Assembly: GCF_016595795.1 (NCBI RefSeq)
Contig: NZ_JAENHN010000065.1
Coordinates: forward strand, 1 to 64,000
DNA from: Clostridium yunnanense
GTDB lineage: Bacteria > Bacillota > Clostridia > Clostridiales > Clostridiaceae
Reading direction: 5' to 3'
DNA: 64,000 bases
A program made the position numbers and the translations under genes. Shown one piece after another: positions 43,279 to 51,728 of the stretch. The stretch's first letter is position 1, and every line of letters starts with the position of its first letter. The notes below the pieces were generated by a model. It did no database searches, was not told where the DNA came from, and saw only the letters and a program-made list of their open reading frames with translations.

Positions 43279-46206
43279 ATGACTTTAAGATTAAATGAAG
43301 TAAAACATGGTTTTAAACTTATAGAAGAAAGAGAAATAAAAGAAATAAGTTCAAAAGCATATGTATTTGAACACGAAAAAAGCGGTGCTAGACTAATTAA
43401 AATAGATAATGATGATGATAATAAGGTGTTTTCCATAGGATTTAGAACACCACCAGAAGACAGTACAGGTCTTACTCATATATTGGAGCATTCAGTTTTA
43501 TGCGGTTCAAGAAAGTTTAATACAAAGGAGCCTTTTGTAGAACTTTTAAAAGGTTCATTAAACACTTTCTTGAATGCTATGACGTATCCTGACAAGACTA
43601 TATATCCAGTAGCTTCAAGAAATGAAAAAGACTATTTTAATTTGATGGATGTATATATGGATGCAGTTTTATATCCTAATATATATAAACATCCTGAGAT
43701 ATTTATGCAAGAAGGCTGGCACTACAATATCGAAGAACCAAAGGATGAATTAACTTATAATGGCGTAGTTTATAATGAAATGAAAGGTGCATATTCGTCT
43801 CCAGAATCTTTGATGTATAGAATGGTTACTAAGACGGTTTTACCTGATACTCCTTATAAAGAGGCATCTGGAGGAGATCCAGAGGTTATACCGGATTTAA
43901 CTTATGAAAAGTTCGTCAATTATCATAAAAAATACTATCATCCTTCAAATAGCTATATATTGTTATATGGAGATGGGCAGTTAGAGAAGGAATTAAAATT
44001 CTTAAATGAAAACTATTTAAGTGATTTTGATAAAATTGATGTTAAATCTAGTATACCAACTCAAAAACCTTTTGAAAGCTTAAAAGAGCATTCTTTTGAA
44101 TACGGAATTTCAGAAGAGGACACTTTAGAAGATAAAACTTATTTGAATCTAAACTTTGTAGTAGGAAAAGCTGATGAAGGTGAGTTAGCATTAGCTTTTG
44201 AGATACTTACTCATATGCTTCTAAAAACACCTGCTGCTCCGCTTAAAAAAGCTTTGTTAGATAATGGAATTGGTAAAGCTGTATCGGGAGAATATAGTGG
44301 CTCTACAAAACAACCTATACTGACTATTGTTGCTAAAAACTGCAATGAAAAAGACAAAGATAGATTTAAGGAAGTTGTATATTCAACCTTGCAGGAGCTT
44401 GTAGATAAGGGGATAGACAAAGAAACCATAGAAGCATCAATTAACAGAATAGAGTTTGAATTAAGAGAAGGAGAGTATGATGGATATCCAAAAGGACTTA
44501 TACACTATACTCGAATTATGGATAGCTGGTTATATGAAGGAGATCCGTTTGTTCACTTAGAATATGATAAATATTTTGAGAGTATAAAATCTGCTTTGAA
44601 AACTAACTATTTTGAAGCTTTAATAAAAAAATATATATTAGACAATAAGCATAGTTCTTTTATCATACTTAAGCCTAAAAAAGGACTTAATGAAGAAAAG
44701 CAAAAAGCATTAAAAGATAAGTTAGACAGAGTAAAGAATACTTTAAGCGAAGTTGAGATAAAAACTTTAATTGACAAATGTAAGGCTTTGAAAGAAAGAC
44801 AAAATACTGCAGACACTGAAGAAGCATTAGCTTCAATTCCAATGCTATCAATTGAGGACATAGATAGAAAGGCAGAGATATTACCTCTTGAAGAGAGAAA
44901 TTTAGGTGGTGTTAAAGTTCTATACCACAAATTGTTTACAAATAAGATATCATATCTTAACTTATATTTTAACTGCAAAGGCCTAATTAGTGAAGATGTG
45001 GTTTACGTTAGATTCTTAGCTGATATATTAGGAAAATTAGATACTAAAAATTATAATTATGGGAATCTATCAAATAAAATTAATATAAATACAGGTGGCA
45101 TTGCTTACAGTCCAGTAAGTTATTCCCTAAATGGAAAAGAAGGAGAGTACACTCCATATTTATTAATAAATCTTAAAACTTTGCTAAGTAAGTTAGAAGA
45201 TGGAGTAGATTTATTAGGTGAAATAATACAAAATACAGTTTTTGATAAGGAAGACAGACTTCTTCAGATAATTAAAGAGATAAGATCTAGAATAGAAGGT
45301 AGACTGATAGATAATGGTCATAGATTGGCTTTAAGAAAAATATTAGCTTACTGCACAGAAAAAGGAAAATATGATGAAATAACCTTAGGCCTTACTTATT
45401 ATCAGTTTTTATGTGATCTTGAAGACAATTTTGATAGTAAAAAGAGCGATATTATTTCCAAATTGAAGGTAAGTTCTGAGGCTATATTTAATAAAAATAA
45501 TCTAGTAATAAGCTATTCCTCTGAGGAAGAAGATTACGATGTATTAGAAAAAATTGTACCTAAACTTTTATCATACTTAGGAGTAGCAAATATTTCTAAA
45601 GATAGATTTGATTTTGGAGAAATGGTAACAAATGAAGGACTTCTAACCCAAGGAAATGTACAGTATGTTGCAAAAGGTGGAAACTTCATCAAAAAAGGTT
45701 TTAGCTACCATGGTTCTTTAAACGTATTAGAAACTATATCTGGTTTTGATTATTTATGGAATAATGTAAGAGTTAAAGGTGGAGCTTATGGTGTATTTGC
45801 AAACTTTAGAAGAGATGGAGGAGCATACATCGTCTCTTATAGAGACCCTAATATAAAGGAAACAATCAAAGTATATGATGAGATGAAGGATTACTTAAAT
45901 AACTTTACAAGTAATGAAAGAGAAATGACAAAGTATATCATAGGTACTGTACGAAAATTAGATTATCCGTTAACAACAGCTTCAAAAGCAGAAGTTTCGT
46001 CTGCAAATTACTTTAGTAACATAACATCAGAAGATATACAAAGAGAAAGAGATGAAGTGCTAAAAACTGATGATAAAACTATTAGAAGTTTTGCTCCATT
46101 AGTGGAAAGTGTAATGAATGAGGACTTGATTTGTGTTGTTGGTAACGAAAATAAGATAAAAGAAAATAAAGAATTATTTAACACTTTAGAAAAAGTAATA
46201 AAATAA
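43279..46206 (+). CDS. M16C insulinase-family zinc peptidase (PreP-like)
   Basis: This 975-residue metallopeptidase has the inverted zinc motif His67-Ile-Leu-Glu70-His71 (GLTHILEHSVLCGSRKF), with the distal Glu ligand likely in YNEMKGAYSSPE (about 172). The single-chain, two-half architecture matches presequence-protease-like enzymes of clostridia, which degrade short peptides inside a closed chamber. The C-terminal half (from about 530) is the catalytically inactive partner. No signal peptide is seen, so it is cytoplasmic. Single gene; a terminator follows about 100 bp later, beyond a solo end of an F element. Confidence 0.9.
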   Translation: MTLRLNEVKHGFKLIEEREIKEISSKAYVFEHEKSGARLIKIDNDDDNKVFSIGFRTPPEDSTGLTHILEHSVLCGSRKFNTKEPFVELLKGSLNTFLNAMTYPDKTIYPVASRNEKDYFNLMDVYMDAVLYPNIYKHPEIFMQEGWHYNIEEPKDELTYNGVVYNEMKGAYSSPESLMYRMVTKTVLPDTPYKEASGGDPEVIPDLTYEKFVNYHKKYYHPSNSYILLYGDGQLEKELKFLNENYLSDFDKIDVKSSIPTQKPFESLKEHSFEYGISEEDTLEDKTYLNLNFVVGKADEGELALAFEILTHMLLKTPAAPLKKALLDNGIGKAVSGEYSGSTKQPILTIVAKNCNEKDKDRFKEVVYSTLQELVDKGIDKETIEASINRIEFELREGEYDGYPKGLIHYTRIMDSWLYEGDPFVHLEYDKYFESIKSALKTNYFEALIKKYILDNKHSSFIILKPKKGLNEEKQKALKDKLDRVKNTLSEVEIKTLIDKCKALKERQNTADTEEALASIPMLSIEDIDRKAEILPLEERNLGGVKVLYHKLFTNKISYLNLYFNCKGLISEDVVYVRFLADILGKLDTKNYNYGNLSNKININTGGIAYSPVSYSLNGKEGEYTPYLLINLKTLLSKLEDGVDLLGEIIQNTVFDKEDRLLQIIKEIRSRIEGRLIDNGHRLALRKILAYCTEKGKYDEITLGLTYYQFLCDLEDNFDSKKSDIISKLKVSSEAIFNKNNLVISYSSEEEDYDVLEKIVPKLLSYLGVANISKDRFDFGEMVTNEGLLTQGNVQYVAKGGNFIKKGFSYHGSLNVLETISGFDYLWNNVRVKGGAYGVFANFRRDGGAYIVSYRDPNIKETIKVYDEMKDYLNNFTSNEREMTKYIIGTVRKLDYPLTTASKAEVSSANYFSNITSEDIQRERDEVLKTDDKTIRSFAPLVESVMNEDLICVVGNENKIKENKELFNTLEKVIK

Positions 46207-46226
46207 GATTGTATTTAACATCTGCT

Positions 46227-46261
46227 ATATAATCAATTAACTTCAACAATGTTTTTAAACA
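46227..46261. repeat. Solo right end of the F-family MITE-like element
   Basis: ATATAATCAATTAACTTCAACAATG continues to TTTTTAAACA. Its reverse complement matches the solo left end at 30935 over most of its length. No partner end is found within several hundred bases. Confidence 0.65.
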
Positions 46262-46309
46262 TAGATTGATTTTTAAATAATATTGAGCAGAGCCTAAAAC
46301 AAATAATAT

Positions 46310-46347
46310 AAAACGGAATGGCGTAGTGAAGTGCACATTCCGTTTTT
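46310..46347 (+). terminator. Terminator downstream of the M16C gene
   Basis: AAAACGGAATG pairs with CATTCCGTTTT around a 15-nt loop, followed by more T. Confidence 0.8.
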
Positions 46348-46480
46348 TGCTATGCCATAAATATGTTGGGTGAGTTATAGGCATAAATTATGCTAAATGT
46401 TGATATTTTACATTAATAGTAATAGAATAGTTAATGTAGGTTTAAAGGAATAATATGTCGCCTATAAGTTTGCTAATATG

Positions 46481-46545
46481 CATTGGAAAAGGCAAATACG
46501 CAAAAAAATTACTGAAGAAAGTCACTTCAGCTATTTTTTTATATT
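46481..46545 (+). repeat. E-family hairpin repeat
   Basis: GGAAAAGGCAAATACGC is followed by AAAAAAATTACTGAAG/CTTCAGCTATTTTTTT, the same blocks as the other E copies. It sits 70 bp before the MutS-like gene. Confidence 0.65.
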
Positions 46546-46610
46546 CATAATAAGTTTTAGGTGGTATAGAATAATCTATAAACTTAATCACGATTTTAGG
46601 AGTTGATTAG

Positions 46611-48170
46611 ATGTTTAGAAAAAGAAACTATATTCAGTACTTGAGATACATATGGCCTAAAGGTGATGAAAGAACTCGTAATTTTAAAATTATAAGACAG
46701 TATCATGATTTGATGAAGATGGATTCTAAGTTTTATATCGATGATCAGACTTGGAATGATTTGGATATGGACAAGGTTTATAGCGGTATAGATAGAACTA
46801 TCTCTTCACCTGGTGAAGAAGTGTTTTATCATATGTTAAGGGAAACCATAGATGATCTGAATGTTTTAAAAGACAGAGATAAATTGATTGAGTTTTTTAG
46901 AAACAATAATGAAGCAAGAGAGAAGATCCAGCTTCAACTCTTCAAACTCGGAAGAAAGAAAAATAATTATACTATAAAGATGCTAAAAGAAGGGCTTACA
47001 GAAGATAAATCGAAAATGTGGCTTTATAACCTGTTAGGTTTAGTTATTCCTATTGCAATTGCCATTGGCTCTATATTTAAAGGATTACCATTTTTAGGCT
47101 GGTTATTACCAGTATATTTTATAAATACATATATTCATTCTAAGGAAAGAAACAGAATGAATGTAGATGGTGTAATGTACTTAGGGTCAGTGATTAAAAC
47201 TGCTAAGAATTTGTGTAAAAACCAGTATGAAGAATTTGGCGGTTATACAACAAGGTTAGATAAACTTTATAAGAAAATAGAATATATTGCAAAGAATTCT
47301 ATTTCATTTGGAAGGATGGAAGGAAGCGATGCTTTACTGGATTTTGCATATGTATTTTTCTTAATGCAAGAGAGAGTTTATCTGAAAATGGCAGATAAAA
47401 TTAATAAAAATAAAGAGGAATTGATTGAGATATATGAAATAGTAGGTGAAGTTGATAGTTTAATAGGAATAGCTGCTTATAGGCAATGTCTTAGCAGTTT
47501 TTCAAAACCTACTTTTGTGGAAGGAGATGCTTATCTAAATATAAATAAAGGCATACATCCACTGGTTGAAAAGCCAATTGATAACTCAATAACCTTATCC
47601 AGGAATGGAATTATTCTTACAGGAACCAATATGTCAGGTAAATCAACATTCTTAAGAATGGTTGGAATAAATGTTCTACTAGCACAAACCTTCTATACAT
47701 GCTTATGTGAAAGCTATGAAGGAACCTATATGAAGCTTATGTCATCTATAAGTCCATCGGATGATGTAACTAGTGGTAAGAGTTTTTATCTAGGTGAGGC
47801 AGAAGCTATGCTAAGGCTTATAAACAGTGCGAAAGATGGTAAGCCTATGTTATGTCTTATAGATGAGATATTTAGAGGGACAAACCCTATTGAGAGAATA
47901 GCGGCATCTGGGGAAATTCTTAAATATATTATGAACTATAATACTTTAGTAATAGCGGCCACTCATGATCATGAAATTGCAAAGCTAGTGGGACAAAAAT
48001 ACAAATGCTATTACTTTAGTGAAGAGATTAATGATGATGAAGGATTGACATTTGATTATAAGATAAAGCAAGGAGTTTCTCCAACGAGAAATGCAATAAA
48101 GCTTTTAAAATTCTTAGGATATCCTAAAGAAATAATTGAAGGTTCCTTAAACAATATAAAAGATAATTAG
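46611..48170 (+). CDS. Membrane-associated MutS-family ATPase
   Basis: This 519-residue protein has a C-terminal MutS ATPase domain: Walker A TGTNMSGKST (about 338-347), SSISPSDDVTSGKSFYLGEA, Walker B LIDEIFRGTNPIE and the His of AATHDHE. The N-terminal mismatch-recognition and connector domains of MutS are missing. Instead a helical region is interrupted by one or two hydrophobic segments (about 142-180: WLYNLLGLVIPIAIAIGSIF, then LGWLLPVYFINTYI). It therefore belongs to the membrane MutS-like group of unknown function rather than mismatch repair proper. The ribosome binding site is AGGAG. Single gene. Confidence 0.85.
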   Translation: MFRKRNYIQYLRYIWPKGDERTRNFKIIRQYHDLMKMDSKFYIDDQTWNDLDMDKVYSGIDRTISSPGEEVFYHMLRETIDDLNVLKDRDKLIEFFRNNNEAREKIQLQLFKLGRKKNNYTIKMLKEGLTEDKSKMWLYNLLGLVIPIAIAIGSIFKGLPFLGWLLPVYFINTYIHSKERNRMNVDGVMYLGSVIKTAKNLCKNQYEEFGGYTTRLDKLYKKIEYIAKNSISFGRMEGSDALLDFAYVFFLMQERVYLKMADKINKNKEELIEIYEIVGEVDSLIGIAAYRQCLSSFSKPTFVEGDAYLNINKGIHPLVEKPIDNSITLSRNGIILTGTNMSGKSTFLRMVGINVLLAQTFYTCLCESYEGTYMKLMSSISPSDDVTSGKSFYLGEAEAMLRLINSAKDGKPMLCLIDEIFRGTNPIERIAASGEILKYIMNYNTLVIAATHDHEIAKLVGQKYKCYYFSEEINDDEGLTFDYKIKQGVSPTRNAIKLLKFLGYPKEIIEGSLNNIKDN

Positions 48171-48171
48171 T

Positions 48172-48196
48172 AAAAGCCCTTGAGAAAGGGTTTTAC
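48172..48196 (+). terminator. Hairpin after the MutS-like gene
   Basis: AAAGCCCTT pairs with AAGGGTTTT around a GAGA-type loop. The U-tract is part of the stem. Confidence 0.5.
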
Positions 48197-48322
48197 TTAC
48201 TTTAAAGGCAGATGCCAAAAGAATTTAATGAAAAGATCATTAGTGATTTTTTCATAAGCATAAATTTATAAAAAGTAGTTCTTATAATGAATGTTCAATT
48301 TAGTAACTTTTTGGAGGGCTTA

Positions 48323-49537
48323 ATGTTGAAAAGGATTAAGGAAGTTTTATTTTCAGCAATTGATACAAGCTACGATGAGGAATTAATTCAATTAAGAAAT
48401 AAATTAAATTATAAAAGAAGCTATTTTGCATTAAGAATAACAGCTTTTATTGCTGCAATTCTTATGATAGCTTCATTTATTTATGGTAGTATATATGATT
48501 TTCAATTGTATAAGTATAATATTTCAAACTATAGATTTTATTATTTGGCATTATTTTGTATTTCAATAGTCTTTCTATTACTGCTAAACTTGATAAAAAA
48601 GAAGAAAAAATTTATAGAAAAACATTTTTCTTATGTTCAGATTGTTATGATTTTTGTGGTTATAATATGGGCAATAGCCTATATGGAAAGCTCATCAGAT
48701 CAAAGTATCACAAATTCAATACCGTATAATCAAATATTATTTTCATGTGCAGCTATTTTTTACTTATCTAAAAGGCAGATTATACTTACATATGGTCTTG
48801 TACATATAATATTTATTGGGGATTTTATTAGAATACATGGTTATGCAAATAACACTATTTTCTTTATTAATATAACTTTAACCTTAGTTGTTTCTATAAT
48901 AATTGCTATTAAAAATTATGATAATATGATAGAAAGACATAAACAAGATATTAGTATAAGAAATAAAAATTTAAGTCTTATGAAGATGAATAATTCTTTA
49001 CATTTTGCAAATAAAAAACTTAAGGATATGAGCGATAAAGATTTCTTAACAAATATCGCAAACAAGAGAAAGCTTGATAGAATGACATATATGTATTGGA
49101 ATAGCTTAAAGAAGTTTTCAAGCAGTTTATCTATAATGATTGCAGATATAGACTTTTTTAAGCAATACAATGACTTTTATGGACATGTTAAGGGCGATAG
49201 TTGTTTAGTAAAGATAGCAACTACTATAAATGAAGTAGTAGAAAAAAACTTAGGGATTGTTGGAAGATATGGTGGAGAAGAATTTTTTGTTATACTTCCA
49301 AACAGAAATTTTGACGAAGCAGTTGCCATATGTGAAGAAATAAGAAAAAGAATAGAAGAAGAAAGAATTTTAAATGAAGCCCTTGGAGAAGACAAGTATG
49401 TTACAATAAGTGCAGGGGTAGCAACTGTGGTTCCTACAGATGACTTTAATCTAGATTTTTTTATTAATATATGTGATAATAAACTTTATGAGGCTAAGAA
49501 AAAGGGACGAAATAGAATTGAAAGTATTTACCTATGA
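48323..49537 (+). CDS. Membrane diguanylate cyclase (GGDEF)
   Basis: This 404-residue protein has about six N-terminal membrane helices (roughly 33-205), a short coiled coil, and a GGDEF domain (about 245-404) that starts DFLTNIANKRKLDR and has an intact active site, GRYGGEEFF. The product cyclic di-GMP controls sessile or motile behaviour. The allosteric inhibitory site RxxD five residues before GGEEF reads KNLG, so product inhibition is probably lost. The ATG at 48323 follows GGAGG; the in-frame ATG at 48287 has no site. Confidence 0.9.
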   Translation: MLKRIKEVLFSAIDTSYDEELIQLRNKLNYKRSYFALRITAFIAAILMIASFIYGSIYDFQLYKYNISNYRFYYLALFCISIVFLLLLNLIKKKKKFIEKHFSYVQIVMIFVVIIWAIAYMESSSDQSITNSIPYNQILFSCAAIFYLSKRQIILTYGLVHIIFIGDFIRIHGYANNTIFFINITLTLVVSIIIAIKNYDNMIERHKQDISIRNKNLSLMKMNNSLHFANKKLKDMSDKDFLTNIANKRKLDRMTYMYWNSLKKFSSSLSIMIADIDFFKQYNDFYGHVKGDSCLVKIATTINEVVEKNLGIVGRYGGEEFFVILPNRNFDEAVAICEEIRKRIEEERILNEALGEDKYVTISAGVATVVPTDDFNLDFFINICDNKLYEAKKKGRNRIESIYL

Positions 49538-49555
49538 TAAGGATGTGTGATTTTG

Positions 49556-49897
49556 ATGAACCCGTTATTTGTAATAGAGAATGAAAAGTTTTTTAAAGAA
49601 GACTTCTTGGATGATATTAACGAATATGATGACATAATACCTATAATTCAAGAAAGAGCTGGTAGGATAAAGCTTGACACAATTGACTGTGTAGATTTAA
49701 ATGATTGTTGTAATAAAACTAAAAGTAACCTTTATGGTGATATAGTTGGATATACAGATGAAGATGAAAACTTTATATTTCAAGAAGAAATTGAGGAATA
49801 CAAAAAACAATATGGTGAAAAATTTCTTAATTTATATGTTATCAGGATATATAAATGTTTAAACTGTAAGAAATGGCTCATTGACATAATGGAGTAA
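49556..49897 (+). CDS. Hypothetical protein with C-terminal CxxC (113 aa)
   Basis: I do not recognise this gene. The 113-residue acidic soluble product ends with a cysteine pair in IYKCLNCKKWLIDI, which could bind metal; two more cysteines lie in DLNDCCNKT. It follows the diguanylate cyclase gene by 18 bp and is probably co-transcribed with it, then a strong terminator follows. The start is uncertain: ATG at 49556 or GTG at 49547, both near AAGGATG. It might be an accessory to the cyclase or unrelated. Confidence 0.6.
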   Translation: MNPLFVIENEKFFKEDFLDDINEYDDIIPIIQERAGRIKLDTIDCVDLNDCCNKTKSNLYGDIVGYTDEDENFIFQEEIEEYKKQYGEKFLNLYVIRIYKCLNCKKWLIDIME

Positions 49898-49951
49898 TAG
49901 TAATAAGTACGCTAAATAAATTGTATTAAGTGTAATTTAATATGATGTTAT

Positions 49952-49990
49952 AAAAACCTTAAGAGAATTTTTCTTTTAAGGTTTTTTTCT
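49952..49990 (+). terminator. Terminator of the diguanylate cyclase operon
   Basis: AAAAACCTTAA pairs with TTTAAGGTTTTT, followed by T-rich sequence. Confidence 0.85.
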
Positions 49991-50040
49991 TTTTATAAAT
50001 TTATAAGTTTTATGGAGTATAGGGCTATATTATGAAAATT

Positions 50041-50151
50041 TAAGTTATGCATGCATGATAATCATTTGGCTATGAGGTTTATGTATGCATAACTTAATAA
50101 TTGAACTATAAAGCCCATAAAAAGTGGTTATGCCTGGCATAAGCATAACTT
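50041..50151. repeat. D-family inverted repeat, left copy, with extra arm
   Basis: TAAGTTATGCATGCAT (50041-50056) pairs with ATGTATGCATAACTTA (50081-50096). About 30 bp further on are a perfect small palindrome, TTATGCCTGGCATAA (50128-50142), and another GCATAACTT arm (50143-50151). The remaining DNA to 50361 shows no gene or clear promoter. Confidence 0.65.
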
Positions 50152-50361
50152 ATAAAGATAAAGTTTTTGGCTGACAAAGATTTGTCTTATAATTTTAGAT
50201 ATTCTTCATTATCATATTAAAATATGAATATTATGAGAATGTTATTTGCATATTAATTTTGGGTAAATATTTCTAGAGGCGGGTATTTTTAAAGGTAAAT
50301 ATCTAAGCAAAATGAATCGGTATCGATTAATTTGTCAATAAATTAAATGAGGTGATTAATT

Positions 50362-50892
50362 ATGCAAATATTAACCAATTTTAAATTTATGTTCAGTTTC
50401 TTTATTTTATGTATTGTTATAAATAAGATATTAAATATAGTTATGTTTTTTATTTCTAAGAAAGATGTATCTATAAGACAATACTATAGGCTGTTCTCTA
50501 AAAATGATCTCAAAGTATTAGATTCCGAGGTCGTTTTAGAACACTTGTGTAGTGTATTAGAAGAGTGGGGATACAAAAACCCAACTATATCAGAAAACTT
50601 GGAGGAAATTATCTGTTATAAAAATAATATAGCTACTGTTGTGTATTACTTACAGTATAAAGAAGGGGTAATTGGAGCAGAGTCTATATATTCTATTGTA
50701 GGAAAGACAAGAGCTAAAAAGATAAATCATTGTGTTGTAGTAACTACAGGCCAATTTGATTCAAAGTGTAATAATGAAATTAAAAGTATTAAGAAATCTG
50801 GCATGGATCTTAAGATTATAGACGGTAATGAACTTACCAAGCTAATACGTGAAAATATAGAGAAACAAATATTAACAGAAGGAGTAGTATAG
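50362..50892 (+). CDS. Membrane-anchored Mrr-like restriction-endonuclease-fold protein
   Basis: This 176-residue protein has an N-terminal membrane segment (about 7-31) followed by a domain (about 50-165) in the order of Mrr_cat nucleases. YYLQYKEG holds the Gln98-x-Lys100 half of the active site. GAESIYSIVGKTRAKKINHCVVVTTGQF is followed by KSGMDLKIIDGNELTKLI, the typical Mrr C-terminal helix-strand pattern. The acidic residue expected before QxK is not in the usual GxD form; the segment reads NLEEIICYKNN, so activity is uncertain. The stop is 1 bp before the next gene, a shorter protein of the same layout. Palindromic D repeats flank the pair. The role, nuclease or sensor, is unknown. Confidence 0.65.
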   Translation: MQILTNFKFMFSFFILCIVINKILNIVMFFISKKDVSIRQYYRLFSKNDLKVLDSEVVLEHLCSVLEEWGYKNPTISENLEEIICYKNNIATVVYYLQYKEGVIGAESIYSIVGKTRAKKINHCVVVTTGQFDSKCNNEIKSIKKSGMDLKIIDGNELTKLIRENIEKQILTEGVV

Positions 50893-50893
50893 G

Positions 50894-51379
50894 ATGTTTA
50901 CTATAACAGGTATAATAGTGATACTTTGCGTTTATCAATTGTTTAATGTAGGAAGGAATATTTTAAAGATTAGTGCTAAGATAAGAACGGATTTTAAAGT
51001 CAATACATTGAAAGATGAACTCAATAAGTTAACGAAAGATGAGTATGTAGAGTGGTGCATAGACTATTTAAAAAGAAAAAAATATAATTACGTTAGTAAA
51101 CTAGATGATGATACTATCGTTTGTAATATTGATGGTGAAAAAATATATGTTAGTTGTGTAAAAGCTGAAGATTTAAATGAAAAAAACATATACAAACTCT
51201 TAGGGGTAAAAGGAATTAATAGGGTAAATAAATTAGCAACTTTAAGCAATGCTTCTGAGCAAGATATAGATAAGGAAACACTAAGAGATATTCATAAACT
51301 GGGAATTGAACTTATAGGAATTGGAGAGTTTGATATTAGTTATGAAGAATATGTAAGAAATAATAGATTTTTTGCTTAA
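50894..51379 (+). CDS. Second membrane-anchored Mrr-like protein, degenerate
   Basis: The 161-residue product has an N-terminal membrane helix (about 3-19), a basic stretch, then a domain that parallels the upstream protein: a helix (DEYVEWCIDYLKRKKYNY), paired strands (TIVCNIDGEKIYVSCVKAE) with Cys88-Val-Lys90 where the upstream protein has Gln-Tyr-Lys, then YKLLGVKGINRVNKLATLSN and KLGIELIGIGEF. The active-site glutamine is lost, so it is probably a non-catalytic partner. Translation is likely coupled with the upstream gene (1-bp gap). Paralogy is inferred from layout; identity is low. Confidence 0.55.
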   Translation: MFTITGIIVILCVYQLFNVGRNILKISAKIRTDFKVNTLKDELNKLTKDEYVEWCIDYLKRKKYNYVSKLDDDTIVCNIDGEKIYVSCVKAEDLNEKNIYKLLGVKGINRVNKLATLSNASEQDIDKETLRDIHKLGIELIGIGEFDISYEEYVRNNRFFA

Positions 51380-51393
51380 GAATCTTTTGGCAT

Positions 51394-51450
51394 AAGTTAT
51401 GCATGTTCGAAAATCGTGGACCCTGAAGATTTTCTCGGTATGCATAACTT
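51394..51450. repeat. D-family inverted repeat, right copy
   Basis: AAGTTATGCAT pairs with ATGCATAACTT, enclosing an inner CGAAAATC/GATTTTCTCG stem. It starts 15 bp after the second Mrr-like gene. The arms are the same as those of the copy at 50041. Confidence 0.7.
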
Positions 51451-51466
51451 AATAGCTGAAGTTGGA

Positions 51467-51565
51467 ACTTTGTATCACTTTGAATCAGAATCTATTTTTT
51501 AAAATCTAACAGGTTCCAGTGAATAGATTTAAAATATAAATTTTATTATGAAGTGGTACATCCAT
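51467..51565. repeat. U-family palindromic repeat, copy 7 (diverged left end)
   Basis: The right end ATGAAGTGGTACATCCAT equals that of copy 4 at 13765. The left end TTGTATCACTTTG is a weaker inverted match. An AATCTATTTTTTAAAATC core resembles copy 4. It stands directly after the D repeat. Confidence 0.65.
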
Positions 51566-51728
51566 AATCCATCACTAAAGAAAGTTTATTATTAAAATAG
51601 GTGCAATTTCCTTAATATCCGTAAAAAATATGTAAACAAACAGATAATAATAAAAAAAAACTGAAATTATGAAGAAAAATGTAGTATAATTAAAAATAGA
51701 ATAATATTTGGGGGTAAGGAGAGATAAG
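51566..51728 (+). promoter_or_regulatory. Upstream region of the M23 peptidase gene
   Basis: AT-rich with TATAAT (51685-51690) as a candidate -10. AAGGAGAG precedes the ATG at 51729. No other structure is seen. Confidence 0.3.

Noticed and set aside
46381-46393. GCATAAATTATGC as another D-family repeat
   Set aside because: Too short, and it lacks the AAGTTATGCAT arm; likely chance.
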